From Phragmites australis (taxonomy: Eukaryota > Streptophyta > Magnoliopsida > Poales > Poaceae), in contig NC_084933.1 in assembly GCF_958298935.1 (NCBI RefSeq), forward strand, positions 9,035,001 through 9,099,000: a stretch of DNA of 64,000 nt, in the 5' to 3' direction. Of the stretch, positions 23,735 through 34,196 are shown piece after piece. A program made the translations under genes and the position numbers. The notes beneath the pieces were generated by a model, which saw only the letters and a list, made by a program, of their open reading frames with translations, was not told the DNA's origin and made no database searches. Each line of letters begins with the position of its first letter. The first letter of the stretch is position 1.

Positions 23735-24647
23735 TGATAGATGCGCTGGTCCCAAACTTTCGATGAGAGAGATAGATGTCGATTTAGGTGGAATAGACGT
23801 TGACGATCTGACTACACCGTCCAAGAACGCTACGCCTTAGCGATCGATATACCAACTCCAGAAGTTGTTCGTGATCTTTCGGAGCACGATCAACCTAACC
23901 ACAAGGGTATTTGTTCCTGCAAGCAATCGAAGAACGAGCAAGAACAAGATGAACAAGCAACTTAATTGCGAATATAGATGAAGAGCACAATCTGAAAACA
24001 AAAGTGGTAGGGTTCCGAAAACATGTAATCGAGCAATCTAGCTGACACGCGTGTTTAGAAGGCGAAGTAGCAAAAGCTAGATCTATTCTATCAAAACCCA
24101 AACTCTAAAAGAGGATGCAGCTGTCTATTTATGAGATAGCAGAGGAGAAGTTTCGACCAAAACATAAGAAGCCGAATTGAACTCTAATATAAGGTCCAAG
24201 TTTGATTCGAACTGGAAAACAGACGTGACTCTCTTTAATGATTCCGGATAGCTCAGGAGGAATTTCGAGATGAGGCCAGATCTATCTAAAAGTAGACGAA
24301 ATTATCTTTCCATCAAGTACTCATGGGCCCCGAGAATACTTCAGAATCAACAGTTATAGCCTTTATCATTTGCTGCTGTCAGGAGGGCCGAATCCAAATT
24401 GAACTCGCCTCCACTTATATACTTGGGCTTGTGTGGTTCTTCTCTCTGGTTCCTAAGGACAATAAAATCATCACAATAGTTAAATAGTAATCCATTCTTG
24501 TAAACATTTGTGGGTAACCTTAGGAACAAGTTCACCTGATGATTAAGTTGGCATGCTCGTGCTCGTGTTATTGGTCCTTCTATTACCTGTTCAGCGTGTT
24601 GTGTGGTAGGAGGAATGCATGTATCGGTGGAAAGTATGTCCTCATCA
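23735..24647 (-). repeat. Element A 3' LTR
   Basis: 913 bp, highly similar to the copy at 30,443-31,354 with scattered substitutions. It holds a TATA-like box on the minus strand (ctatttatga on +, 24,126-24,135) and the last 301 nt of the pol frame (stop at 24,347). Confidence 0.93.
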
Positions 24648-24661
24648 TCCTCCCCTTCTTG
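24648..24661 (-). promoter_or_regulatory. Element A polypurine tract
   Basis: The minus strand reads aagaaggggagga directly before TGATGAGG of the 3' LTR. This tract primes plus-strand DNA synthesis. It also codes for the EGED residues of the pol C-terminus. Confidence 0.75.
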
Positions 24662-26336
24662 CATTTGAGTCGTCCTCGACTCAAGCTCATCCTCTTCTCC
24701 CAAGTATGGCTTCAAATCTGCAATGTTAAAAGTGGGACTAACCCCAAAATCTGCAGACAACTCCAGCTTATATGCATTGTCATTAATCTTTTGTAACACT
24801 TTGAAAGAACCATCAGCTCTGGACATCAACTTTGATTTCCTCAATGCAGGAAATCGATCTTTTCTCAAATGCAACCAAACCAAATCTCCAGGTTCAAAAG
24901 TTAAAAACTTCCTCCCTTTACTGCCAGTAAGTTTATACTTAGCATTCATGTGCTCTATATTTTGTTTAGTGGTTTCATGAATTTTCAACATAAATTCAGC
25001 ACGTTTTTCCTCATCAAAATTCAGATTTTCTGAAGATGGAAGAGATAACAGATCAATAAGAGCACGAGAAACAAAGCCATATACAATTTAAAAAGGGCAA
25101 AGCTTTGTAGTAGAATGCATTGAACAATTATAAGCAAATTCAATATGAGGCAAGCATTCTTCCCACATCTTTATATTCTCTGTCAAAACAGCCCTAAGCA
25201 TTGTAGACAAAGTTCTATTAACAACTTCAGTTTACCCATCTGTTTGGGGATGACAAGTAGTCGAGAATAAAAGTTTAGTCCCCAATTTTTCCCATAATAT
25301 TCTCCAAAAGTAGCTAAGGAACTTAGTGTCACGATCAAAAATAATTGTGTTTGGCACACCATGCAAGCGAACAATTTCAAAAAAAAATAAATCAGCAATA
25401 TGGGTAGCATCATCACTCTTATGACATGGTATAAAGTGTGCATCTTAGAGAACCTATCCACAACAATAAAAATGCTGCCCCTCCCCTCTTTGTTCTAAAC
25501 AGTCTTAAAACAAAGTCCATAGAAATATCTTCCTAAGGGACATTAGGAACAGGTATGGGTATATACAAACCATGAGGATTAAGTCGTGACTTAGCCTCTT
25601 GACATGTAGTGCAGCGAGCAACGAATCGTTCCACATCTCTTCTCATCTTTGGCCAAAAGAAATGACCAGCAAGGATGTCCTTCATTTTCTTCACACCAAA
25701 ATGTCCCATCAGCCCACCTCCGTGCGCTTCATGTAACAACAACAAACGAATGGAACCAGCTGGAATGCATAGCTTGGTAGCTCTAAACACAAAACCATCA
25801 CTAATGACAAATTTATTCCACGTTTTTCTCTCTTTACAATTCAGCAACACATCCTTAAAATCAGCATCATGCTCATATCGCTCTTTAATCGTTTCTAATC
25901 CAAAAATTTTGAAGTCAAGTTGTGAAAGCATAGCATATCGCCTACATAAAGCATCAATAATAACATTCTCCTTTTCTTTTTTGTGTTTTATGAAATAAGA
26001 AAAAGACTCAATGAACTCAACCCACTTCGCATGTCTACGGTTCAATTTTTTTTGACTGCGAATATGCTTTAAAGATTTGTGATCAGAGTTTATGACAAAT
26101 TCTTTGGACCATAAATAATATTGCCATGTCTCTAAAGTTCGAACTAGAGCATATAATTCCTTATCATAAGTAGAATAATTCAAACTAGATCCACTCAACT
26201 TCTCATTAAAATATGCAACAGATTTTCCTTCTTATAACAACACGTCACCCAAACCAATTCTACTAGCATCACATTCTAGTTCAAAAGTCTTTGAAAAATC
26301 TGGAAGTTGGAGTAGTGGTGCACGTGTTAACTTATC

Positions 26337-26490
26337 ATTCAACGTGTTGAAGGTGTTCTCCTGTACATCGCTCTAACCAAACGGTACACCTTTTTAGTGG
26401 AGCTCATTCAATGATTCAACGTGTTGAAGGTGTTCTCCTGTGCATCGCTCTAACCAAACGGTACACCTTTTTAGTGGAGCTCATTCAATG
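26337..26490 (-). repeat. 77-bp tandem duplication inside element A pol
   Basis: The unit beginning attcaacgtgttgaaggtg occurs at 26,337 and 26,414 with one visible difference (gta / gtg). A 77-bp insertion shifts the frame between RT and RNase H. Confidence 0.95.
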
Positions 26491-27764
26491 GTGCAGCGAT
26501 GGTGCTGAAATCCTTCACAAAGCGGCGATAGAATCCAGCAAGTCCTAAAAAACTTCGCACTTGTGTGACCGTTGTAGAAATCGGCCAATTGTGTATCGCT
26601 TCAACCTTGGCTTGATCAACTTCAATTCCCTGTGGAATAACAACATAGTCAAGAAAAGACACTCGATCCGTGCAAAAAGTGCACTTCTCAAAGTTACCAA
26701 ATAGGCGTGCAACACGTAAAGCATCAAAAACAGCACGTAAATAGCCACGATGTTCTTTTAATGATCTGCTATATATCAAAATGTCATCAAAATATACCAC
26801 CACGAATTTACCAATGAAAATGCGCAAAACCTCATTCATTAATCTCATGAATGTGCTAAGAGCATTAGTTAAACCAAACGGCATTACTAACCACTCATAT
26901 AGTCCAAACTTAGCTTTAAACGTTGTTTTCCATTCATCTCCTAACTTCATGCGAATCTGGTGGTATCCACTACGCAAATCAATCTTTGATAACACAATAG
27001 AACCACAATCTTTGAAAACATAATAGAACCACTTAATTCATCAAGTATATCATCTAACCTAGGGATAAGATGACGATATCTGATGGTAATGTTATGAATC
27101 GCTCTACAATCCACACGCATGCGCCATGTTCCATCGTTCTTAGGCATAAAAGGACCAGAATAGCACAAGGACTAAGAGACTCACGCACATATCTTTTATC
27201 AAGCAGTTCTTGCACTTGGTGTTGTATCTTCTTTGTTTCTTCCGGGTTGGTTCTGTACGGCGCACGATTCGGTAAGGAGATCCCGGGAATGAAGTCAATT
27301 TGATGTTCAATCTCACGGATTGGTTGCAGCCCTGATGGCACTTCCTTTGGAAAGACGTCAGTGTACTCCTACAAAAGATTAGCAACAGCAAGAGGCAAAG
27401 AAGAAGATATATCCTCAAGTGAAAACAAAGCTGCTTTGCAAACTAATGCATAGCAAACAAAAGTACTAGCATCCAATTCATTCATATCAGACTTGGTAGC
27501 AAGAAAACAAACACCTTTCAATTTAATCTCATTTTTCTTCTCATGAACAGATTTAGACTTTCCCGTTTTATGTTGCTTAAATTCCTTTGCTACAATCTGA
27601 CTGTCACTCTTAGCATGCTTTTGATTGTTCTGTTTACTAGCTCTAGCAACTTCATCCTTTAAAATAGCACTAGGAGACATAGGATGTAACACAATTTTCT
27701 TTTCTTTATGCACGAAAGAATATTGATTAATTCTACTATGATGCAAAGAATCTTTATCATACTG

Positions 27765-29497
27765 TCAAGACCTACCTAACAACATAGAACATGCTTGCAT
27801 AGGCACAACGTCGCAGTCAATAGAATCATGATACAAACCAATAGCAAAATACACTCTCACCAACCGTGTTACATTTACCTTGCCGATGTTGTTGAACCAT
27901 TGAATGTAATATGACTGCGGGTGCGGTTTGGTGTTCAATGCAAGCTTTTCAACCATCTCGAAACTTGCTAAATTATTGCAGCTTCCTCCATCAATGATGA
28001 TGCGACATGAACGTTCCTTGATCACACACTTAGTGTGAAACAAAGTATGTCGCTGATTCTGTTCCGCCTTCTCCATTTGTGCACTCAACACACGCTGCAC
28101 AATGAGGCTCTCATAGCGGTCCGCATCTTCAGCACCAAAGTGTTCTTCGTCTTGATCATGACCATCTCCACTCCCTGCATGATCACCTGCAAGCATAGCA
28201 TATGTATCTTCATCCAAATCACTAGCAGAAGAAAACTCACCATCATCCCGCACAATCAAGACGCGCTTGCTTAGACATTCCCTCTTCACATGTCCAAAAC
28301 CCTTGCATTGATCACATTGAATATCCCTCATTCGCCCTGTAGATGCAACAGAAGAAGCGCTCTTTGCTGGTGTTGGTGCAGCACTCTTTGTAGCCTCGAT
28401 TGCCCGAGAGGCAGAATTTGTTGTAGAAGAGCGTGGCTTGCTGTTGTAGGAGAAGACGCAGAAACACGGCTGGTTGGAGCAGCACTGCGCGGCTACCATG
28501 AACTTGCTCGACCTGCAGAAACATTAGTCCTAGTACTGTTGCGACGTCCCTGCACTTCTCTTTCAGCCTTACAAGTAAATGAAATAATCGAGTGACAGAA
28601 TTGTATTCCTTGTAAGCTAAAATGTCCTGAATTTCATAATTCAAACCACCCATAAATCTAGACATAGCATCCTCGTCTCCCTCCTCTAAACCACAACGTA
28701 ACATACTTATTTCAATTCTTGATAGTATTCTTCTACACTTTTACTACCTATCTCAATTGTTGCAATTTATGTAACAGATCACGCGCATAATATGAAGAAA
28801 CAAATCTAGCTCGCATGATTCGTTTAAAAGCATCCCAAATTTGTGGTGTATTATTTGGATTCTTTCGACAATATTCACTCCACCAAACAGAAGCAAAATC
28901 AGTAAATTCACTAGTGGCAGCCCTAACCCTTTTACCTTCTGGAAAATCATGACAATCAAATTTTTGATCAACAGCTAGTTCCCATGTGAGGTAAGCATCA
29001 GGATCATATTTCCTATCAAAAGGTGACATAGTGAATTTAATCTTTCATAGTGATTCATCATTGTCACATACCTCGCGGCGTGGAAGTACAGGACCCATGC
29101 CGATGTGATTGAAACGTAATCGACGTCGATCACGTGCATCCACATCATCAGGCTCGGAGTCAGCGGCATAGTTGTCGTTGTTTGCTGCTACCTCGCTGCG
29201 CAAATCACCGTTGTTATTGCGAAGGTTGCCATTAGTGGCCGCAATGGTGTCAGCCACTGGAGGGGCACGACCCATCTCTTCTAAGCGCTTTAAAATCCCC
29301 GCGAGAGAGGTGTTGATCTCTCCAACAAAAGTCTCCAATGTTGCAAACTTGTTGTTTGCTCCAAGTCGTTCATTGGTCACTTGCACATCCTCATTCAGAC
29401 CTTCTGTGTGCAGTCTAACTTGGCGTTCAAAGTGTTGTATGATGCCCCTGGTACGAGGAGAATGCGGTGGCGTAGCATTCTTCGGAGATCCTGCCAT
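27765..29497 (-). pseudogene. Element A gag and protease
   Basis: The start is the ATG at 29,497 (MAGSPKNATPPHSPRTRG), just before a leader without ORFs. The N-terminal part runs to a stop at 29,045. The gag core follows (YDPDAYLTWELAVDQKFD, then VWWSEYCRKNPNNTPQIWDAF, 28,748-29,029), then another broken part with GLNYEIQDILAYKEYNS (about 28,590-28,700). The zinc knuckle is CDQCKGFGHVKREC (CX2CX4HX4C, about 28,275-28,315), and the protease has [13 protein letters not shown] with the active-site Asp (about 27,970-28,005). Gag forms the particle and packages RNA; the protease cuts the polyprotein. At least two stops and a frameshift lie between 28.7 and 29.05 kb. Confidence 0.85.
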
Positions 29498-29539
29498 TGC
29501 TAGTGAAAAACCAAAAAAACAACACAGCAATAAAATCAC

Positions 29540-30442
29540 AAAAATATGCCCTATGAACTACTCGAATGTGGGTATGTCAATTCTCTCTCTCAACCTGTTC
29601 AACCAAGCTCTTGTTCTTACCAGCTAAACAGGAGGTGATAGCAGCCGAAAAGATAGGAACAACCTCCAGCGAATGGTTGTATCGATGTTGCAGTCGCTAG
29701 TTCTTGTGAAGTAGTAGTCGTATTTGTGGAGCTCTAGGTAGGCTGAAAGTGTAGCAAGGAAAAACTAGAACCACATAAGTCAAAATAAGTTGAATAATCA
29801 TTCAACGACAGTACTGTGCTGGTCCTAGGCTAGACCGTACTAGAGACGCGAGCCTAGGCACAAACGAAGTCACCAATCATAAACGAAATAGAAAACACAA
29901 GTACAAACTTTTGAATTGTTTTTTTTCTTCTTCGTCGTCTTTTCTTTTTTTCACTTTTTTTCTTTCTTTTTTTGCAGGAGCTCGAAATCCTCCACTAAAG
30001 CAAAAAGAACTCCCAAACAAACAACTCACAGCACAAAACTTTTTTTTAATAGGGGTATACTTCTGCTCTTTTTTTTAATTTGTTTTTTCAAGGATCTCAC
30101 ACTTGCAGAGATCTCACACTTGCGGATTACAACTCAATTTGTGAGCAGATGATGTAAATAAACACAGCGACGGTTCTGGTGGTGGTGGTGGAGAGGATTG
30201 CAGCAGCGATGGTTCTGGTGGTGGTGGTTGCAGTGGTGACACAAACGTGACTAGAACTCAAAACTCTAAAGGACTAGACGCTAAGACCAGCCTAGACTTC
30301 GCAGAACTAGTAAAAGGCACAACATGTTTTGGAACAAAGGAAAAAAACTAATCTACTATTTTTTTAGTTTTTGTGGACCGTAGGTAATGTAAAAAGAAAA
30401 ACTAGGAGTCTCTCACCAATCAACCTGAAATCTAATACCACT
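29540..30442 (-). other. Element A 5' leader and primer-binding site
   Basis: No ORF of interest. It contains homopolymer-rich T/A stretches (29,930-30,090) and a GGT-repeat stretch (30,170-30,235). The PBS is at about 30,430-30,441 (TGGTATTAGAT on the minus strand), two bases from the LTR. Confidence 0.7.
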
Positions 30443-31354
30443 TGATAGATACGCTGGTCCCGAACTTTCGATGAGAGAGGTAAATGTCGATTTAGGTGAA
30501 ATAGACGTTGACGATCTGACTACACCATCCAAGAACCCTGCGCCTTAATGATCGATACACCAACTCTAGAAGTTGTTCGTGATCTTTCGGAGCACGATCA
30601 ACCTAAACACGAGGATATTTGTTCCTGCAAGCACTCGAAGAACGAGCAAGAACAAGATAAACAAGCAACTTAATTACGAATATAGATGAAGAGCACAATC
30701 TGAAAACAGAAGTGGTGGGGTTTCGAAAACAAGTAATCGGGCGGTCTAGCCGACGCGCGTGTTTACAAGACAAAGTAGCAAAAGTTAGATCTATTCTATC
30801 AAAACTCAAACCCTAAAAGAGGATGCGGCTGTCTATTTATAAGATAGAAGAGGAGAAGTTTCGGTTAAAACACTGGAAGCCGAATTGGACTCTAATACAA
30901 GGTCCAAGTTTGATTCGGACTGAAAAACAGACGCGATTCTCTTCAACGATTCCAGATAGCTCAAGAAGAATTTCGAGATGAGGCCGAATCCATCTGAAAG
31001 TAGACGAAATTATCTTTCCATCAAGTACTCATGACCCCCCAGAATACTTTGGAATCAACAGTTATAGCCTTTATCATTTGCTGCTGTCAGGAGGGCCAAA
31101 TCCGAATTGACTTGCCTCTACTTATATACTTGGGCTTGTGTGGTTCTTCTCTCTGGTTCCTAAGGACAATAAAATCATCACAATAGTTAAATAGTAATTC
31201 ATTCTTGTAAACATTTGTGAGTAGCCGTAGGAACAAGTTCACCTGATGATTAAGTTGGTGTGCTCATTCTCGCGTTATTGGTCCTTCTATCACCTGTTCA
31301 GCGTGTTGTGTGGTAGGAGGAATGCGTGTATCCGTGGGAAGTATGTCCTCATCA
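30443..31354 (-). repeat. Element A 5' LTR
   Basis: 912 bp, bounded by TG/CA and by the TSD tgaag on its outer side. A TATA-like box (ctatttataa on +) lies at 30,834-30,843. Confidence 0.93.
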
Positions 31355-31359
31355 TGAAG

Positions 31360-31620
31360 TATTACAAATGAACCGGGAGAGAAGTATTCATTGGTAAACG
31401 TAAAGAGCCATACTAAACAGTAAGTTGAGTACATCAGAATCCTTAATGAAATTTGGGATATTTCTAAATGGAAATAAGACATGCTGAATATCAAGAATAT
31501 TTTCATTGATGCACCAAGAACAAATTGATGTTCTACTGAGAAATGGAGGTCCTTTATATCCCTTATACAAAGTCCCAATGAAAATAACAGTGACAGGTTG
31601 ATTTTATCCAGGCTTATATA
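31360..31620 (-). pseudogene. Possible host-gene fragment interrupted by element A, faintly RPA/OB-fold-like
   Basis: In one minus-strand frame the segment reads VTVIFIGTLYKGYKG, then SICSWCINENILDIQHVLF. This faintly resembles the 'FVGTLVK.YKG...C.WYIN' phrasing of plant replication-protein-A-like OB-fold (DUF223-type) proteins. I cannot confirm it from one exon. It ends next to the TSD of element A, so the element may have landed in an intron or exon of this gene. Treat as a hint only. Confidence 0.22.
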
Positions 31621-33679
31621 CCAGATCTTCATCAAATTCAGTAGCTGTGTTACTCTATAATGACAATAAAGCAAATGATTTATAGAATAAGTATCCCCTT
31701 CTTAGCATAAAAAATTATCATATAAGAACTCTGAAAGGAAAGAAGAAGAATTAAACAATTGATACTCCTGATCAATTCTTTGCAAAGAGCATGAAAAAAA
31801 AATCAATTGCTCACCGGTGGCACAGCTGAGTGACAACGCGGCAATGTATAAAAATCTGGAGCTCCCATAACCTACAATGGCGCTCCTTACATCGGGACCT
31901 GCAATGTATAAAAAGTCAAGAAAACAATGTCCTAAAACTTGATATTGTTAAATGATATTTTAGATCTAATTAGGATAACCCCTAAATTCCTTGCGGGTTT
32001 ACACTGCAGGGAGCGTGCACAGATGGCAATGGCAGAGGAAGCAGTTGATCAGCGAAGGTAGCAACAAGGCCGCCGATTACAATATGCAGAAAACAAAGAG
32101 CAAATATGCTTACATCAACTAAATGTACTCTGCAGAAAAGAAAAGAAAAACAGCAACCATCCAATTTAAATCAAGAAATTGAACTAAGAGCACCTAGACA
32201 GGTAGAGCTAGAGAGAGTAAGGTACTATCGATGTTCTCCTGAAGAGGTTGGATTTTTTAGCGGCAATAGGTATGCAGCGGCAATGTACAGCGACGGCAGG
32301 AGAATTGGATCGGTGGAGGCACACACACCTGGCTCTGGAAGTGGCCGCCGGCCTGGTTGAAGATGCCGATAGACTTGCACTGGCGAGTGGGGAGCTCTAG
32401 GGGGTGCCATCGTTTCCATAGCGGTGCTCGTCGTACTCGGACACGCGGTGGCGGTGCCCGTGGCGATTAGTACCATGCCTAACGCTGAGGTGGGCAGAGG
32501 AGCGGAATGGGTTTGGGAATGCTGGCATGTCGCGTGGAGGGAGGCAACTGGGCGGCTAGCCACACCACGGAGAGGCGGCTGCGCTGGGAGAGGCGCGTCC
32601 GGTGGGGCTTGTGTGGGGAGAGCCAGTTGATGGCGTCGTCGTGGAGGCCGAGGGCGGCGGGTGGCAGATTCAATCCTCTACGCCGCCACCTCAAGTCCTC
32701 CACGCGCACCGCTGCCATAGCGTGGGCCTCCGCCGTCCAACTGCACCATCGCCGTGGAAGCCGAGGGTACGCCGCCGCTGTCTGCCCACGCATGCTGCCA
32801 CCGTGGAGATCGAGAGATGCCGGCCGCTGTGGGAGCTTGTCGGAGCCATCGCCGCCGGTGATTCCGACCCGGGATCAATGGAAGAAGGTTAAGAACGTGA
32901 TGGGGAACCCGTTTGAGGCATTACCAGCCGATGGCGACGGGTGGGAGGCAGTCGGCGACGTGTGGGGAGGCGGCGACGGCTCGGTCGCCGGTGAAGCCCG
33001 CGCCGGCAACGCAGAGGAAGGGGAAAACCGCGTGCCTAAGCATATGGGAACCCTGGGTGTGCTCACCGTGATGTGATTTGGGAGGGAGAGTCTCGGGTGG
33101 TGCTGGTTGACGGTGCGGTGGCAGAGGTGACGGTCGGACTTGGTGAAGAAAGGGATGGGACGCCCAAATCCGGCTGGGAAACGGCTAGATCCGCTCGGGA
33201 ATCGGTCAGAGTGGTGACCGGCGACCTCCTTCCTTGCTTCCCCGGGCTCGGGGCTCGCGGACCTGGGCCTGGGCACGTCGGATTTTGGCCGGCAGCGCTC
33301 CGTGGATCTGGACGAATTGCGAAGACGGCTCGCGCATCGGGGCCGAGGCCAGGCGCTCGGCAGCTAGCGACAGTGTGGCGGATAGGGCGGAAGGCAGGGC
33401 ATGCTCCGGCGGCTCGCGGTAGGGATCGAGACGGGGTGTGAATCCGGTGGCTCGCGGTAGGGATTGAGACGGGGCGATGGTTCCAGAAGCACAGGGCAGT
33501 CGCGATTCGCAAAGATGAAAGGATGAGGACCACCGTGATCTATACGACCCGCGAAAACACGTGATGATCCGACGATGATGCTTCACTTCTGGCTTGATCC
33601 GACGGCTGGCGTTTTGCTGTCAACGTGGTGCGATGTCGGCTCAGAACTCAGATTTCTGTTGCGAATTCGGTAAAAGAGA
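31621..33679. other. Non-repeat region with a GC-rich island
   Basis: 31.6-32.2 kb is AT-rich. About 32,225-33,540 is strongly GC- and CpG-rich, with many overlapping open frames on both strands but no motif I recognise. It may be a promoter or first-exon island of the minus-strand remnant above, or a captured fragment. No start or product can be assigned. Confidence 0.35.
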
Positions 33680-34196
33680 TTTGGTCCGAAATGGGAAGGA
33701 AAACGGGTCCAGAACGTGTATATTTGATGAAAATTATGACCGTAGCCAAACACGTCTAAGAAGTCACTGGATGGTTATTCAAGTGTCATTGGTCATATTG
33801 GTGCTTGATTTAAGTGATTCGCTCCGATTTAGATGAAATGGTACCGAAAATATATCCAAAACGGGTGGATTTCATAGAAGTGATAATTGGAGCGAAACAC
33901 ACCTAGAATGCAACGTACGGTCCCCCTAAGTGTCGTAGGTCATGCTGAAGCTTGATCCGGGTGATTCGCTCTGGTGGTTCGAAATGAGACCAAAAATGTT
34001 TCTAGTACATGTGAATTCACAAAAGTTATGACCAAAGAGGAACACAAATAGAACGCATCAGATGTCCTTCTCAATTGTTGCACATCATATTGGAGCTTGC
34101 TTTGGTTGATTTTGCTCCCGTGTTAATTTGGTCCGAAACGGGATAAAAAATAAATCCAGATTGACTGGATTTCATGAAAGTTATGGCCCGAGAAAA
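33680..34196. repeat. Satellite block 1 (about 155-bp monomer, diverged)
   Basis: About 3.5 monomers with recurring phrases ggtccgaaa(c/t)ggga, gtggatttcatagaagt, gagcgaaacacacc and ggtcatgttggagcttg. Anchor spacing here is 145-147 bp, slightly shorter than in block 2. Confidence 0.85.

Larger units (their letters stand above)
24347..27746 (-). pseudogene. Element A pol: RT, RNase H, integrase
   Basis: Minus-strand fragments in several frames. They are: RT with [20 protein letters not shown] and the catalytic [11 protein letters not shown] (about 26,470-27,340); RNase H with [20 protein letters not shown] (about 26,000-26,200); the integrase zinc module [18 protein letters not shown] and [15 protein letters not shown] (about 25,560-25,740); a degraded integrase core (25,030-25,530); and a C-terminal part [55 protein letters not shown] (24,347-24,991). 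The protein copies element RNA and inserts the cDNA. A 77-bp tandem duplication (26,337-26,490) lies between RT and RNase H, and several stops split the frame. The C-terminal TRARA...CDDF-LRN segment is of the kind I associate with CRM-like integrases. Confidence 0.85.
23735..31354 (-). mobile_element. Element A: complete Ty3/gypsy (CRM-like) retrotransposon, decayed coding
   Basis: Two LTRs of about 912 bp (23,735-24,647 and 30,443-31,354) face the minus strand, both with TG...CA ends (TGATGAGGACAT ... CTATCA). The 5-bp target duplication tgaag is perfect (23,730-23,734 and 31,355-31,359). A PBS-like sequence (TGGTATTAGAT on the minus strand, complement of initiator tRNA-Met with changes) adjoins the 5' LTR. 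A polypurine tract adjoins the 3' LTR. Domain order gag, zinc knuckle, protease, RT, RNase H, integrase is Ty3/gypsy. The pol frame ends 300 bp inside the 3' LTR, as in CRM-clade chromoviruses. Multiple stops, frameshifts and a 77-bp duplication make it non-autonomous. Confidence 0.93.

Noticed and set aside
32225..33590. Many overlapping open frames of 60-190 codons in the GC-rich island
   Set aside because: Absence of stops is expected at this GC content; none shows a recognisable domain or consistent start.
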